Part shown: piece by piece, positions 10,962 through 20,818 of the stretch
Layout of the letters: each line of letters opens with the position of its first letter
Position numbering within the stretch: position 1 is the stretch's first letter
Assembly (NCBI GenBank): GCA_902607735.1
Contig: CACLLG010000001.1
Location: 17,167 to 81,166 of the forward strand
Direction of reading: 5' to 3'
Origin: an uncultured Pelagibacteraceae bacterium
Lineage (GTDB): Bacteria > Pseudomonadota > Alphaproteobacteria > Pelagibacterales > Pelagibacteraceae
Length of the DNA stretch: 64,000 nucleotides
Translations under genes and position numbers: made by a program
Notes under the pieces: model-generated
Databases searched by the model: none
Told to the model about the DNA's origin: nothing
Seen by the model: the letters and a program-made list of their open reading frames with translations, nothing else

Positions 10962-12191
10962 TTAATTATTAACTAAATTTTCTAAACTTTGTCTTTGTCT
11001 AATTATTTTATGCTTTGAACCACTTACCATAATTTCAGCTATAGTAGGTCTAGTATTGTAGTTTGATGACAAAGACATTCCATAGGCTCCTACATTCAAC
11101 AGACCTATATATTCACCCTCTCTAATTTTTGAAAAAATTTTTAGATTGGAAAATTTATCTGAACTTTCACAGATTGGGCCCACGAACTTGAGATTTCCTC
11201 TTAAAAATTTACGTGTTTTTTTTAAGGGAACAATTTCATGGTGAGCATTATATAAGGCTGGTCTCATCAAATCATTCATTCCAGCATCTAATATAATAAA
11301 ATTTCTATTATTACTTTTTTTAATGTAAATAATTTTTGTAATTAAAATGCCCGTATTGCCTATAATGAATCTACCTGGTTCAAAGATAATTTTTGAATCT
11401 TTATTTTTCAAAAATTTGCTTACTAGTTTTGCATATTTTTTTAAATTAATTTGTTTTTCTTTTTTTGTGTAAGAAATTCCCATACCTCCACCAAGGTCAA
11501 TAAATTTAAAATTTATTTTGGTTTTGTTTATTATTTTGTTTATCATTGATAATACTTTTTTAAATGGATCAACGCTTGTTATTTGACTTCCGATATGAAC
11601 GCTTACACCATTTAAACTTAAATTTTTCATTTTTCTTACTTTTTTACAAAGATCTATAAAATCGTTATAAACCAAACCAAATTTTTCATCTTTTCCACCA
11701 GTGGATATTTTTTGGTGTGTTTTTCCCGTTACATTAGGATTTAATCTTATTCCAATAGAAATTTTTCTAGAAATTTTTTTTGATATTTTATTTATAAGAT
11801 TAAGTTCACTTTCTGACTCAATATTAATTAAAAGTACTTTTTTTTTAATTGCCATTTTGATCTCTTCCTCAGTTTTTCCAATTCCTGAAAAAACTATTTT
11901 TTTTGGATTAATCCCAGCTTTCGTTGCTTTTAGTAATTCTCCCACAGATACAACATCAGCTCCTGAACCTATTTTTCTTAACTCTTTTAATAAAGAGAGG
12001 TTAGAATTTGACTTTATCGAAAAGCATATAATCGGTTTAATATTTTTAAATGCATTGCTAAGTGTGTAATAATTATTTTTTAATTGAGAAAGAGAATAGC
12101 AATAAAAAGGTGTTTTATATTTTTTTGCAAGATTCAGCGCTGATATATTTTCGACGCAAAGGTTATTTTTCCTAAGTTTAATATAGTTCAT
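10962..12191 (-). CDS. lysA: Diaminopimelate decarboxylase
   Basis: PFYCYSLSQL, FSIKSNSNLSLL, EPGRFIIGNTG, GPICESSDKF. Confidence 0.95.
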   Translation of the reverse strand: MNYIKLRKNNLCVENISALNLAKKYKTPFYCYSLSQLKNNYYTLSNAFKNIKPIICFSIKSNSNLSLLKELRKIGSGADVVSVGELLKATKAGINPKKIVFSGIGKTEEEIKMAIKKKVLLINIESESELNLINKISKKISRKISIGIRLNPNVTGKTHQKISTGGKDEKFGLVYNDFIDLCKKVRKMKNLSLNGVSVHIGSQITSVDPFKKVLSMINKIINKTKINFKFIDLGGGMGISYTKKEKQINLKKYAKLVSKFLKNKDSKIIFEPGRFIIGNTGILITKIIYIKKSNNRNFIILDAGMNDLMRPALYNAHHEIVPLKKTRKFLRGNLKFVGPICESSDKFSNLKIFSKIREGEYIGLLNVGAYGMSLSSNYNTRPTIAEIMVSGSKHKIIRQRQSLENLVNN

Positions 12192-12196
12192 TTTAT

Positions 12197-12313
12197 TTAA
12201 GCTAAGTGTATAACTTTATTATAGTCACTCTGAGATTTATACTCAGGATCGCTTTTCACTCCACACGAAGCGCAAAATATACAAGCAAAAATAATTATCA
12301 AAAATTTACGCAT
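12197..12313 (-). CDS. lptM: Small lipoprotein, LptM/YifL-like (38 aa, not in ORF track)
   Basis: RC translation MRKFLIIIFACIFCASCGVKSDPEYKSQSDYNKVIHLA*; lipobox then CGVKSDPEY; lies between argH and lysA. Confidence 0.72.
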   Translation of the reverse strand: MRKFLIIIFACIFCASCGVKSDPEYKSQSDYNKVIHLA

Positions 12314-13700
12314 TATTTAAATTCCCTTTTAATTTTAATATCATTTTTTTTATATTTTTTGTAGAAGTTCCTCCATATGAAGTTTTAAGATTTACTGAAT
12401 TTCTTACATTAAATACGTTCATTACTTTTTTATTTAAATTATTCATTACTTTTTTTACTTCGCTAAAATTTAGCTGATTTAATTTTTTATTATTTTTTTC
12501 AGCATAGTTTACCAATTTGGCTGAAATTTTGTATGCTTCTCTAAAAGACAAATTATTGTTTTGTACAAGGTAGTCAGCAAAATCAGTAGCAGTAGTAAAT
12601 CCCTCGTTGGATAAAGAAAGCATTCTTTCCTTATTAGGTTTTAAATTTTTAATAAGTTCGTTTGCAATAACAATCGACTCTAATAAAATGTCGTAACTGT
12701 TGAATACTAAAGCTTTATCTTCTTGCATGTCCTTATAATATGATAAAGGTAAACCTTTCATAGTGGTTAGCATTGCTTGCAGATAACCAAAATTTTTTCC
12801 AGCTCTGCCTCTAATCAATTCTGCTGGATCTGGATTTTTCTTTTGAGGCATAATTGAAGATCCAGTAAGCATTTTATCATCTAGTTTAATAAGTTTAAAT
12901 ATATCAGAATTCCAAATAATTAATTCTTCGGCGAATCTTGATATGTGCATTGCGCAAATCGAAGCCGAAGATAAAAAATCTAAAGCAAAATCTCTATCAG
13001 AAACAGAATCAATAGAATTATTTGTTGGTTTTTTAAAACCTAATTTTTTAGATGTAAAATTTCTATCTATTTTATAAGAGGTTCCCGCAAGCGCACCTAC
13101 ACCAAGAGGACATTCATCAATGTAATCAATGTTATTAATAAATCTTTTTTTGTCTCTTTTAAACATTTCAACATAAGCTAACAAATAATGTGCAAATGAA
13201 ATTGGTTGTGCATTTTTTAAATGTGTAAATCCAGGCATTATTGTTTGAATATTTTTTTCAGATTTTTGTAAAAAACTTTTAATTAAATTGTTCAAATTTT
13301 TTATCACTTCTTTAGAAGATTTTTTTACCCACAATTTAAAATCTGTAATTACCTGATCATTTCTTGATCTTGCTATATGCAAATAACCAGCATCTTCTCC
13401 TATAATTGAAAAAAGTCTTTTTTCAATATTTTGATGAATATCTTCGTATTTTTTATTAAAGCTGAATCTATTTTTTCTAATTTCTTCTCTAATTTTTTTC
13501 AAACCAATAATTATTTTTTTACCTTTTTTTTTATTAATTATTTTTTGTTTAATCAGCATTTGTGTATGTACAATAGAACCAAAAATATCCTCTTCGAATA
13601 ATCTTTTGTCTATATCAATTGATGCACCAATTTTTTCAAAAATTTTTGACGTAGCATTATTGAATCTAGCGCCCCAAACAGCTTTATTTTTGTTTTTCAT
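12306..13700 (-). CDS. argH: Argininosuccinate lyase
   Basis: GSSIMPQKKNPDPAELIRGRAG signature; HIARSRNDQV. Confidence 0.96.
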   Translation of the reverse strand: MKNKNKAVWGARFNNATSKIFEKIGASIDIDKRLFEEDIFGSIVHTQMLIKQKIINKKKGKKIIIGLKKIREEIRKNRFSFNKKYEDIHQNIEKRLFSIIGEDAGYLHIARSRNDQVITDFKLWVKKSSKEVIKNLNNLIKSFLQKSEKNIQTIMPGFTHLKNAQPISFAHYLLAYVEMFKRDKKRFINNIDYIDECPLGVGALAGTSYKIDRNFTSKKLGFKKPTNNSIDSVSDRDFALDFLSSASICAMHISRFAEELIIWNSDIFKLIKLDDKMLTGSSIMPQKKNPDPAELIRGRAGKNFGYLQAMLTTMKGLPLSYYKDMQEDKALVFNSYDILLESIVIANELIKNLKPNKERMLSLSNEGFTTATDFADYLVQNNNLSFREAYKISAKLVNYAEKNNKKLNQLNFSEVKKVMNNLNKKVMNVFNVRNSVNLKTSYGGTSTKNIKKMILKLKGNLNNA

Positions 13701-13720
13701 GTGTTAAGTTCTTATTTTTA

Positions 13721-14266
13721 ATGTTTACAAATCAAAAAATTATAAAATTTCTAATTTTCTTCTTTTGTTTTAGTATTTTTTCATCAATATCACAAACAAA
13801 TGAAGATGTTCCACTCAATAATATAGCTATAAGTGAAATTCCAAAGCCAATTTTGCCAATAATATTTGAAGATTTTTCAGGTAATGAAATTAATTTAAAG
13901 GACTATCACGGTAAACTTGTAATTATCAATTTTTGGGCAACATGGTGTACTCCTTGCAAGGAAGAAATGCCTTCATTAGATCGATTATACCAAGATAATA
14001 ATTTCAAAAATTTACAAGTTTTGGCAGTAAATATGGAACCACCTAATACAATAAAAACAAAAAAATTTTTTGCAAATCTTAATATTAAAAAATTAGAAAT
14101 TTATTTTGATCATAATTTAAATTTTGTAAAAGAATTTAAGTTAAGAGGAGTACCAACTACCGTTTTAATTAATAAAAAAGGTGAGGAGTTTGCAAGAATT
14201 ATTGGAAAAACTAACTTTCAGAATGATAAATTTTTAAAATGGTTATTAAAGTATGATCAGCTATAA
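13721..14266 (+). CDS. TlpA-like thiol:disulfide interchange protein (thioredoxin fold, exported)
   Basis: NFWATWCTPCKEEMPSL; signal/TM N-terminus. Confidence 0.9.
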   Translation: MFTNQKIIKFLIFFFCFSIFSSISQTNEDVPLNNIAISEIPKPILPIIFEDFSGNEINLKDYHGKLVIINFWATWCTPCKEEMPSLDRLYQDNNFKNLQVLAVNMEPPNTIKTKKFFANLNIKKLEIYFDHNLNFVKEFKLRGVPTTVLINKKGEEFARIIGKTNFQNDKFLKWLLKYDQL

Positions 14267-14909
14267 TTTAGAAGTAATTTCTTTACCTCCTTTATCTAAA
14301 GCTAAACCTCGGCAAGCTATTGTATTGTGTCATGGCTATGGTGGCGATGGAAAAGACATAAGTACTCTTGCCATTAACTGGCAACGTTTTTTACCGGACA
14401 CTATTTTTTTGTGTCCTAATGCACCTGAAGTTTGTGAAATTAATCCACAAGGTTATCAATGGTTTAGTTTAAAAACAGAAAAGGAAGAAGTAATTCTTGA
14501 AAAATCTTTGATAGCTGAAGAAAAATTAAATATATTTTTAGATCAAGTTTTGAATAATTTTGCACTTGAACCAATCAATTTAGCTCTTGTAGGTTTTAGT
14601 CAGGGTTGTATGATTAGTATTCAAATTGGATTAAAGAAAAAAAAACAAATAAATTGTTTAGTTGGTTACTCTGGAAAAGTAATAAATAAAAAACATCTAT
14701 CAGAAAATATTAATTCGAAGCCAAAAATTTTTTTAATGCATGGGGAAAACGATCCAATTGTATCTCCTACACATCTATTAGAAGCAAAAGAATATTTAAA
14801 AAAGCAAGGTATTAACGCAAAAACTAAAATTTTTAAGAATTGTGAACACAGAATCTCTGTTGAAGGCTCAAGTTTTGGTTTAGGATTTTTAAAAAAAAAT
14901 CTTTTATAA
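14253..14909 (+). CDS. Carboxylesterase/phospholipase family alpha/beta hydrolase (YpfH-like)
   Basis: VLCHGYGGDGKDI, LVGFSQGCMIS, LMHGENDPIVS. Confidence 0.85.
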   Translation: MISYNLEVISLPPLSKAKPRQAIVLCHGYGGDGKDISTLAINWQRFLPDTIFLCPNAPEVCEINPQGYQWFSLKTEKEEVILEKSLIAEEKLNIFLDQVLNNFALEPINLALVGFSQGCMISIQIGLKKKKQINCLVGYSGKVINKKHLSENINSKPKIFLMHGENDPIVSPTHLLEAKEYLKKQGINAKTKIFKNCEHRISVEGSSFGLGFLKKNLL

Positions 14910-14972
14910 TTGAAACATTTTTTTAATAAACTACTTCTTGCAAAAGTTATTTTAATCCGTTAACTTATTTAT

Positions 14973-15542
14973 ATGATTATAGGAGCCTCTGAAAGAGTAC
15001 CTTTAGAAAAGTGTCCAGCTTTAGTGTTGAACGCAGATTTTAGACCGTTGAGTTATTACCCACTTTCACTTTGGTGTTGGCAAGATGCGGTCAAATCCGT
15101 TTTTCTTGAAAGAGTAAGTATTGTATCTAATTATAGAAGAAAAATAAGAAGTCCTTCTTTTGAAATGAATTTGCCAAGTGTTATAGCTTTAAAAAATTTT
15201 ATAAAACCATCGGAACATCCAAGCTTTACAAGGTTTAATGTTTTTTTAAGAGATAAATTTACTTGCCAATATTGTGGAGATAAGAAAGATTTAACATTTG
15301 ATCACTTATTACCAAAGTCAAAAGGTGGAATTACAGATTGGGAAAATGTTGTTACAGCATGTTCAACCTGTAATGTGAAAAAAGGAGGTAGACTATATCC
15401 TGTTCCTGGCATGACAATAAACAGACATCCTTTTAGACCAACTGTAGACGATTTACATCAAAATGGAAGAAATTTTCCTCCTAATTTTTTACACGAAAGT
15501 TGGATGGACTACCTGTACTGGGATGTTGAACTTTTACCTTAA
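14973..15542 (+). CDS. HNH endonuclease family protein
   Basis: CQYCGDKKDLTFDHLLPKSKGGITDWENVVTACSTCNVKKGGR. Confidence 0.92.
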   Translation: MIIGASERVPLEKCPALVLNADFRPLSYYPLSLWCWQDAVKSVFLERVSIVSNYRRKIRSPSFEMNLPSVIALKNFIKPSEHPSFTRFNVFLRDKFTCQYCGDKKDLTFDHLLPKSKGGITDWENVVTACSTCNVKKGGRLYPVPGMTINRHPFRPTVDDLHQNGRNFPPNFLHESWMDYLYWDVELLP

Positions 15543-15547
15543 TTAAA

Positions 15548-16081
15548 TTAAATTTTTTCAGAAATAGTTATAGCAATTCTTGATCCTGTTCTAATGATTT
15601 TATCCATTATGGAATAAACTCCTTTATTTGTAGCACCAGCTTCGTAAGCTATATTTTTATGGTTTGCTTCTTGCCCTTTAAATTTTTCAATTTTAGCTTT
15701 TAGATCCATTTCATCATTGCCTAATTTTTTTAGCTGATTTTGATAATGATCTTCAATTACTTCTTCAACTGAAGCTGTACAAAGCATAGCCGCTTTTTTT
15801 CCAAGTAATGCAGTTCCAAAACCTAGTGCCACACCCATTACATCCCATAGAGGAAGTAAATAGGTGGGTTTTATTTTTCTTTTTTGTATTTCTTTTTCAA
15901 AATATTCCAAGTGTTCTTTTTCGTGTTCTTTCATTTCTTCAATTTTATCTTTTAAATTGTTATCTTGTTTTATGGTTTTTAAAGCTAGTAGCTGTCCCTC
16001 GTAAATTTTGATTGCACCACGCTCTCCTGCATGGTCAACTCTTATAATTTCTTCCAAAGTTTTTTGATTAGTTTTTTCCAT
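15548..16081 (-). CDS. coq7: Demethoxyubiquinone hydroxylase Coq7 (di-iron)
   Basis: IRVDHAGERGAIKIYEGQL; EHEKEHLEYF; ASVEEVIEDHY. Confidence 0.93.
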   Translation of the reverse strand: MEKTNQKTLEEIIRVDHAGERGAIKIYEGQLLALKTIKQDNNLKDKIEEMKEHEKEHLEYFEKEIQKRKIKPTYLLPLWDVMGVALGFGTALLGKKAAMLCTASVEEVIEDHYQNQLKKLGNDEMDLKAKIEKFKGQEANHKNIAYEAGATNKGVYSIMDKIIRTGSRIAITISEKI

Positions 16082-16550
16082 AATAGATAAATAACCTTAT
16101 GAATATAACACTTAGAATAAGAGAAAAAATGGTATTAATTGCAGCAAGAGATAAACCTAGTATTCTAAAGCTTACATCTTTACAACTTATACTATTTTGT
16201 TTTAATTGCAGCAAAAGTTCTTCCTTCGAAAGTGTTTTTGATAGATCTCCAGTTGTGCATGCTAATGATTCACTAAAAAAACCTTGTTCTATACCAAAAT
16301 GGTAAAAAGCCAAAGCTGAACTGATTGCAAATACTAAGAACAATATTAATAAAGTGACTCTTACGTATTTTTTAATAAAAAGCATTTTAATTATTAATAG
16401 TATTGAAAGAAAATATGGAACGCGTTCATAAAGGCATAATTTACATGGTTCGTGATTCAATCGATATTCAATTATAAAAGCAGAAACCAGAATCAAAGAA
16501 ATGAATATTAGTATAGAAAATAAAATTTTTTTATTTATTTGCTTGGTCAT
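16068..16550 (-). CDS. dsbB: Disulfide bond formation protein DsbB family
   Basis: EPCKLCLYERVPYFLS; four TM segments. Confidence 0.85.
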   Translation of the reverse strand: MTKQINKKILFSILIFISLILVSAFIIEYRLNHEPCKLCLYERVPYFLSILLIIKMLFIKKYVRVTLLILFLVFAISSALAFYHFGIEQGFFSESLACTTGDLSKTLSKEELLLQLKQNSISCKDVSFRILGLSLAAINTIFSLILSVIFIRLFIYYGKN

Positions 16551-16552
16551 TT

Positions 16553-17149
16553 TTATTTTATAAATAAAAAGTAGCTAACTATTGCTAATAGAATAATTGT
16601 TATAGTAATAATAATACTCCATTTGGCTCCTTCTTTATCTAAGAAAGGACCAATTTTTTGTCCAAATTTATAAGTTAGATATGCAACCAAAAAGAATCTC
16701 AGACCTCGTGTTACTACACATATCAAAATAAAAGCCATTAAGTTGAAATGAATTATTCCGCTAGAAATAGTTAAAAGTTTGAATGGTATTGGGGTGAAAC
16801 CTGCAGTAAATAATATGCCTAGCCAAGCTGTAAAACTGTTGCCCATTTTAAATTTTTCTCTAAATGTATCGGAGTATTCATATCCATAAAATTCGAAAAT
16901 TTTTGTTGCAATTTCGTTTAAGGAATAACCAATATAATAACCAAAGAGGGCGCCTAGAACTGAAAAAATTGTTGCTACCAATGCTATTTGAATAAATTCT
17001 TTTCTTTTTGATACTACCATCGGAACAATCATCACATCAGGTGGTATTGGAAAAAAAGAACTTTCTATAAATGCTTCAATCGCTAAAATTTGTTTAGCGT
17101 ATTTATATCCTGCCCAAGCGACACATTTATCATATAATTTTTTAATCAT
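16553..17149 (-). CDS. YqaA/DedA (SNARE-associated) family membrane protein
   Basis: AFIESSFFPIPPDVMIVPMV; multi-TM. Confidence 0.85.
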   Translation of the reverse strand: MIKKLYDKCVAWAGYKYAKQILAIEAFIESSFFPIPPDVMIVPMVVSKRKEFIQIALVATIFSVLGALFGYYIGYSLNEIATKIFEFYGYEYSDTFREKFKMGNSFTAWLGILFTAGFTPIPFKLLTISSGIIHFNLMAFILICVVTRGLRFFLVAYLTYKFGQKIGPFLDKEGAKWSIIITITIILLAIVSYFLFIK

Positions 17150-17155
17150 TGCTAG

Positions 17156-17798
17156 CTATATTTTTATAAAACTATTTTTAAATGCTATATCCCACTTTGC
17201 ATTTGTGTCTTTATCAAATGTTATATCTAAATCAATATCAGACAAAATCCAATGATCTCTTTCCATTTCACCTTCTAATTGACCATCTCCCCAACCAGAG
17301 TAACCGAAAATAACTAAACTTTTTTGAGGTCCTTTATTATGAGCTATGTCTAATAAAATATTATAATCCTGACTAATCGAGATATCACCATAGTTTTTGG
17401 TCGTTTCACTTTTGTATTCATTTGAGTGTAATATGAAAATTTCTTTTACGTCAACAGGCCCCCCCCCAAAATATTGGAACATCTATATTAAATAACTTTT
17501 CCCTTTCTTTTGATGTATTTAAAGATGGATCAATTAACAAGGCTATCGGCATTGTGCCTAAACGTTTATTTATTACAAGTCCCCAAGCACCATTTTTATC
17601 ACTTTCAAGCATAATGATTACTGTTTTTGTAAATCTATTATCGTTCATTTTTTCCGTTGCAATTAAAAAGTGATTTTTAACGCTACTATAAAATTTACCT
17701 TTTAAATAATTTTTTGATCCCTCTGCTAAGGTAAAAACGTTATTAAATAATGATATTGATATTACAATAACCAATAATAATAATATTCTTTTCTTCAT
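17156..17798 (-). pseudogene. yqgE: YqgE/AlgH family protein split into two frames by a C9/G9 tract (frameshift)
   Basis: N-terminal part (17451..17798: FLIATEKMNDNRFTKTVIIMLESDKNGAWGLVINKRLG) and C-terminal part (17156..17482: FGYSGWGDGQLEGEMERDHW); eight G would restore VPIFWGGPVDVKEIF. Confidence 0.88.
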
Positions 17799-17819
17799 AA
17801 AATCTTTATACTAACACAT

Positions 17820-18671
17820 ATGAATATTGTTACAGATGTAATTTTACCTTTAGCTCTAGCTTTTATAATGTTTGTGCTAGGTTTAGGTTTGACTGGTGCT
17901 GATTTTTTAAGAGTTATAAAGCAACCACGCGATTTTTTTATAGGCGCTTTTTCACAAATTATTTTACTCCCAATTATTGCATTTATTTTAGTAAAGATAT
18001 GGCCTATAAGCCCAGAGCTAGCAATCGGGGTTATGATTATTGCAGCTGCCCCAGGAGGGGTAACGTCTAATTTATTAACTTCTTTTGCAAGGGGTGACGT
18101 TGCTCTTTCAATATCGCTTACTGCAATAATTAGTTTGTTGTGCGTTATTACAATTCCATTTATTATTTTAACATCAGTTGAACTATTAGGAGGATCAAGC
18201 TTAAGTAGTGATATTTCTTTACTTAGTATGTCTCGAGACATGTTTTTAATTGTTACGATGCCAGTAGTGCTAGGCATGCTACTTAGGAAATTTTTAGCGG
18301 GAGCGGCATTAAAATTTGAGCCAATAGCGAAAAAAATATCAATATTGCTTTTTGTGCTTGTTTTGTTAGGAGCCGTTGCAGCAGAGAGAGAAAATGTTGC
18401 TTCTTACTTTGCACAAGCGGGTCTAATAACTTTGGTACTTAATATAATTATGATGGTTGTAGCATACTATGTGGCTCAGATGCTTGCTTCAGGAATAGAA
18501 CAAAAAAAATGCATTACCATCGAGTGTGGTTTGCAGAATGGAACTTTAGGAATATTTGTAGCAACTTCAATTTTTGGTGGAGGAATTTACGTCATACCTG
18601 CCGCTACCTATAGTTTGATAATGTTCGCAACTTCATTAATATTTGTATATTTAGTAAATAGGGTTTCGTAG
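17820..18671 (+). CDS. Bile acid:sodium symporter family (BASS) transporter
   Basis: LPLALAFIMFVLGLGLTGADF; AAAPGGVTSNLLTSFARGDVALSIS; ECGLQNGTLG. Confidence 0.88.
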   Translation: MNIVTDVILPLALAFIMFVLGLGLTGADFLRVIKQPRDFFIGAFSQIILLPIIAFILVKIWPISPELAIGVMIIAAAPGGVTSNLLTSFARGDVALSISLTAIISLLCVITIPFIILTSVELLGGSSLSSDISLLSMSRDMFLIVTMPVVLGMLLRKFLAGAALKFEPIAKKISILLFVLVLLGAVAAERENVASYFAQAGLITLVLNIIMMVVAYYVAQMLASGIEQKKCITIECGLQNGTLGIFVATSIFGGGIYVIPAATYSLIMFATSLIFVYLVNRVS

Positions 18672-18690
18672 TTAAATAGAGCCCCCAAAG

Positions 18691-18725
18691 AGAAATTGCA
18701 GGTTTGATTCTCGTCAGGATCACCA
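18691..18725 (+). other. Possible degenerate tRNA 3'-end fragment (T-loop-like GGTTTGATTC followed by ...ATCACCA)
   Basis: agaaattgcaggtttgattctcgtcaggatcacca; no matching 5' half; T-stem imperfect. Confidence 0.35.
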
Positions 18726-18796
18726 TTTTTTTATTGCCTCTTAAATAAATTCAAAACATAATATGTCCATAAATATTAAATAACAAAGGGAATAAT

Positions 18797-18883
18797 GGGC
18801 GAATGGCGGAACTGGTAGACGCGCAGGACTCAAAATCCTGTAGTAGCAATACTGTGAGAGTTCGATTCTCTCTTCGCCCACCA
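18797..18883 (+). tRNA. tRNA-Leu (anticodon CAA)
   Basis: GGGCGAA...TTCGCCC acceptor pairing; CAGGA-CTCAAAA-TCCTG anticodon arm; long variable arm; encoded CCA. Confidence 0.95.
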
Positions 18884-18887
18884 AAAA

Positions 18888-20606
18888 ATGAATTTAAAAG
18901 AATTTAACAGTTTAGTTGATTTATTTTTTTACAAAGTCGCAAAAGAGAATCCAAATACAGATTTTTTAGAGTGGCTAAACCCACAAAATAAAAAAAAATA
19001 TAATTGGGGAGAAACATCAACAAGTATTCAAAAACTAGCTAAAGTTTTAAAAGATAGTCTTGCGCAAGGCGACAGATGTCTTTTAGTTTCTGAAAATAGA
19101 CCCGAATGGTTAATTGCTGATTTAGCAATTATGTTAGCTGATGGAATTACTGTACCTGCATACACTACTTATACTGAAAAAGATTATAAATATTTAATAG
19201 AGGATTGTGAGCCTACGGTAATTATTGTTTCTAATAATGAGATGCATAAAAAGTTAAAAAATATAATTAAAGAAAAAGATTTTATTAAAAAAGTAATTAC
19301 ATTTGACGAGATTACCGAAGTAGAAAAACAAGATAAATATTTAAAATTTGATTCCATAATTGCTAATCAATTAAGTATGAGTGAAAAAATAAAAAATGAA
19401 AATTTAAAAAGAAATTCACCAGCATGTATTATCTATACATCCGGAACATCTGGAAATCCCAAAGGAGTTATTTTAAGTCATGGGGGAATATTAAATAATT
19501 TAGAAGGAGCTCAAGAAATTTTAAAACCATTGATTGATAAAAAACCAATTTTTTTAACCTGGCTTCCTTTATCACATTCATATGAACACGCAGTCCAGTT
19601 TGTTCAAATTGCAGTTGGTGCAAAAGTTTTTTATGCAGAAAGGATAGAAAAACTCTTAGAAAATATTTCACAAGCGAAACCAACTATTATGACAGCTGTA
19701 CCAAGATTTTATCAAAATCTTTATAACAAAATAAAAATCAATATGAAAAAGGCTAAAGGCTTAAAAGCTAAATTAATCAAACTTACAATTAATTTAGGTA
19801 AGAAAAAATTATTAGGAGAAAAAATGAATATTTATGAAATTTTTTTAAATGGATTGCTAGACTCTCTAGTTAGAAAAAAGGTAAAAAAACAATTTGGAGG
19901 AAATTTAAAAGCTTTTGTATCTGGAGGAGGAGCTTTGGATAAAGAAATTGGTGAATTTTTGAATTCTATAGGGTTACCTACTTTACAAGGTTACGGTCTC
20001 ACAGAGACTTCGCCAGTAGTGAGCTGCAATCCTATCCATAAAATTAGAGTTGAAACAGTTGGTCCTCCTTTTAAAGGAAACCAAGTCAAAATAGCTGATG
20101 ATGGAGAAATTTTAGTTAAAGGAGAAAATGTAATGTTGGGTTACTGGAATAAAAAAGAAGATACAGCAAAAGTGCTTAAGGATGGTTGGTTATACACAGG
20201 TGACATAGGTGAAATCGATCCACAAGATGGTTATTTAAAAATAACTGACAGAAAAAAAGATATAATAGTTAGTGCTGGTGGGGACAATATTTCTCCAGCA
20301 AAAATAGAAAATCAATTGACAAACTCTCCTGCAATTGAGCAGTCCATGGTTTTTGGCGAAGGAAAAAATTATTTAGTTGCACTTATTGTCCCTAGTAAAG
20401 AATTTTTAGATCAAAAAGAAAAAATAAAGGCAATTGTAGAAGAAATTAATAAAAATTTAACTTTAGTAGAAAAAATTAAAAAATTTTCTTTGCTAAATGA
20501 AAATTTCTCAATAGAAAATGGTTTGTTAACACCCACAATGAAAGTAAAAAGAAATAAGGTAATTGCTAAATATAAAAATATTCTAGAAAATTTTTATAAA
20601 AAATAA
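18888..20606 (+). CDS. AMP-dependent long-chain acyl-CoA synthetase
   Basis: IIYTSGTSGNPKGVILSHGG; QGYGLTETSPV; DGWLYTGDIGEI. Confidence 0.93.
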   Translation: MNLKEFNSLVDLFFYKVAKENPNTDFLEWLNPQNKKKYNWGETSTSIQKLAKVLKDSLAQGDRCLLVSENRPEWLIADLAIMLADGITVPAYTTYTEKDYKYLIEDCEPTVIIVSNNEMHKKLKNIIKEKDFIKKVITFDEITEVEKQDKYLKFDSIIANQLSMSEKIKNENLKRNSPACIIYTSGTSGNPKGVILSHGGILNNLEGAQEILKPLIDKKPIFLTWLPLSHSYEHAVQFVQIAVGAKVFYAERIEKLLENISQAKPTIMTAVPRFYQNLYNKIKINMKKAKGLKAKLIKLTINLGKKKLLGEKMNIYEIFLNGLLDSLVRKKVKKQFGGNLKAFVSGGGALDKEIGEFLNSIGLPTLQGYGLTETSPVVSCNPIHKIRVETVGPPFKGNQVKIADDGEILVKGENVMLGYWNKKEDTAKVLKDGWLYTGDIGEIDPQDGYLKITDRKKDIIVSAGGDNISPAKIENQLTNSPAIEQSMVFGEGKNYLVALIVPSKEFLDQKEKIKAIVEEINKNLTLVEKIKKFSLLNENFSIENGLLTPTMKVKRNKVIAKYKNILENFYKK

Positions 20607-20785
20607 TAAATTTTTATTTAATTTAGTTGTTAAAAAACATTGTTATTACTTGTTTTTTTGCAATTTATAAAAATATTTTTTTTTTTTAAAAAAATAGTTT
20701 TATTAAAAATTTGTCAACACAATTTATGTTTGACATCGGTGAAAATAAACATAAAGCTTAAATAAATAGACGAATCACTTGATGA

Positions 20786-20805
20786 TTTGTTTTAATTAAA
20801 ACAAA
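20786..20805 (+). promoter_or_regulatory. Perfect 20-bp palindrome TTTGTTTTAATTAAAACAAA in the leader of the 21-aa basic ORF
   Basis: Directly read; ends next to the AAAAAGGGAG ribosome-binding site. Confidence 0.5.
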
Positions 20806-20818
20806 AAGGGAGTTAATA

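Noticed and set aside
11701-12069. 122-aa plus-strand ORF
   Set aside because: Antisense to lysA.
17795-18277. 160-aa minus-strand ORF
   Set aside because: Antisense to the BASS transporter gene; low-complexity shadow translation with no recognisable domain.
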